From DASZTU01 sp035493835 (lineage in GTDB: Bacteria > Pseudomonadota > Alphaproteobacteria > Rhizobiales > Devosiaceae), in assembly GCA_035493835.1 (NCBI GenBank), contig DATJHO010000143.1, forward strand, positions 1-24,555: a DNA stretch of 24,555 bases, written 5' to 3'. The notes under the pieces are model-generated. The model made no database searches, was not told where the DNA came from, and saw only the letters and a program-made list of their open reading frames with translations. The number at the start of each line of letters is the position of its first letter. Position 1 is the first letter of the stretch. This document shows positions 24,238-24,555 of the stretch, one piece after another. The position numbers and the translations under genes are program-made.

Positions 24238-24555
24238 TCACCACCATGCCTTGGGCGAAAAATCCCCGCCCGCACTGCGCTCGATGACGCGTGCCGCCGC
24301 AAACAGCGTCTCCTCGTCGAACGGGCGGCCGATGAGTTGCAGCCCGAGCGGCAGCCCCTGCCCGTCCTTGCCTGCCGGCACGGCAATGCCCGGCAGGCCT
24401 GCCATGTTGACGGTGACCGTGAACACGTCGTTGAGGTACATTTTTACCGGATCGGCCTTCATGTCCTCGTCGCCGACGCCAAACGCCGCGGATGGCGTTG
24501 CCGGGGTCAGGATCGCATCGATCCCGTCATTGAACGCCAACTCGAAATCGCGCTT
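24238..24555 (-). CDS. gatA: Glutamyl/aspartyl-tRNA amidotransferase subunit A, C-terminal part
   Basis: GatA is the amidase subunit of GatCAB; it hydrolyses glutamine and channels ammonia to GatB. Only the last 105 codons are in the window; the frame runs off the right edge. The visible part matches the GatA C-terminus: KRDFELAFNDGIDAILTPAT, then DPVKMYLNDVFTVTVNMAGL, PGIAVPAG, LPLGLQLIGRPFDEETLFAAA and VIE. The catalytic Ser-Ser-Lys triad lies upstream, outside the window. gatC would be expected further upstream. The stop is 2 bases from the start of the small Trp-rich gene. Confidence 0.95.
   Translation of the reverse strand, partial: KRDFELAFNDGIDAILTPATPSAAFGVGDEDMKADPVKMYLNDVFTVTVNMAGLPGIAVPAGKDGQGLPLGLQLIGRPFDEETLFAAARVIERSAGGDFSPKAWW

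Overview
The window is a stretch of high-GC alphaproteobacterial chromosome, most likely from a member of the Hyphomicrobiales (Rhizobiales). A Devosia-like organism is my guess, not something the sequence proves. The reasons are the gene order aspS / rnd / ppx-ppk-hda-permease / purM-purN, which I know from rhizobial genomes; an HdaA-type DnaA regulator with a sliding-clamp box; a GatCAB transamidation system next to an AspRS with the non-discriminating signature; and palindromic intergenic repeats of the kind common in this order. Nearly all recognisable genes are core or housekeeping genes.

Layout: (1) 115-1272, an SsuD-type alkanesulfonate monooxygenase on the minus strand. (2) 1273-2366, a gene-poor, degenerate stretch with an imperfect ~100-bp tandem duplication and one doubtful small ORF, ending at tRNA-Gln(CUG). 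(3) 2561-8431, all minus strand: malic enzyme maeB, a membrane CSS/EAL c-di-GMP phosphodiesterase, and aspS. (4) rnd on the plus strand meets the minus-strand operon permease -> hda -> ppk -> ppx tail to tail. The genes in that operon overlap one another. (5) purM-purN on the plus strand, then an EamA transporter. (6) gatB, and a chorismate mutase-GNAT pair, on the minus strand. (7) A monohaem cytochrome c (plus) facing an acyltransferase (minus), then a small DUF378 membrane protein. (8) The C-terminus of gatA at the right edge, followed by a small Trp-rich protein that is probably translationally coupled to it.

How the genes work together: tRNA-Gln, a probably non-discriminating AspRS, GatB and GatA belong to the indirect route that makes Gln-tRNA and Asn-tRNA by transamidation. 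PPK and PPX make and degrade polyphosphate and are co-transcribed with the replication regulator Hda. PurM and PurN are steps 5 and 3 of purine synthesis. MaeB, the CSS-EAL protein and the cytochrome are single-gene functions.

I saw no CRISPR array, complete insertion sequence, prophage or defence system. The unexplained signals are mostly non-coding: the tandem duplication near ssuD, an operator-like palindrome before maeB, a nested inverted-repeat element at 23159-23240, and a hairpin covering the ribosome-binding site of the DUF378 gene. The small Trp-rich protein after gatA is the most interesting uncharacterised protein.
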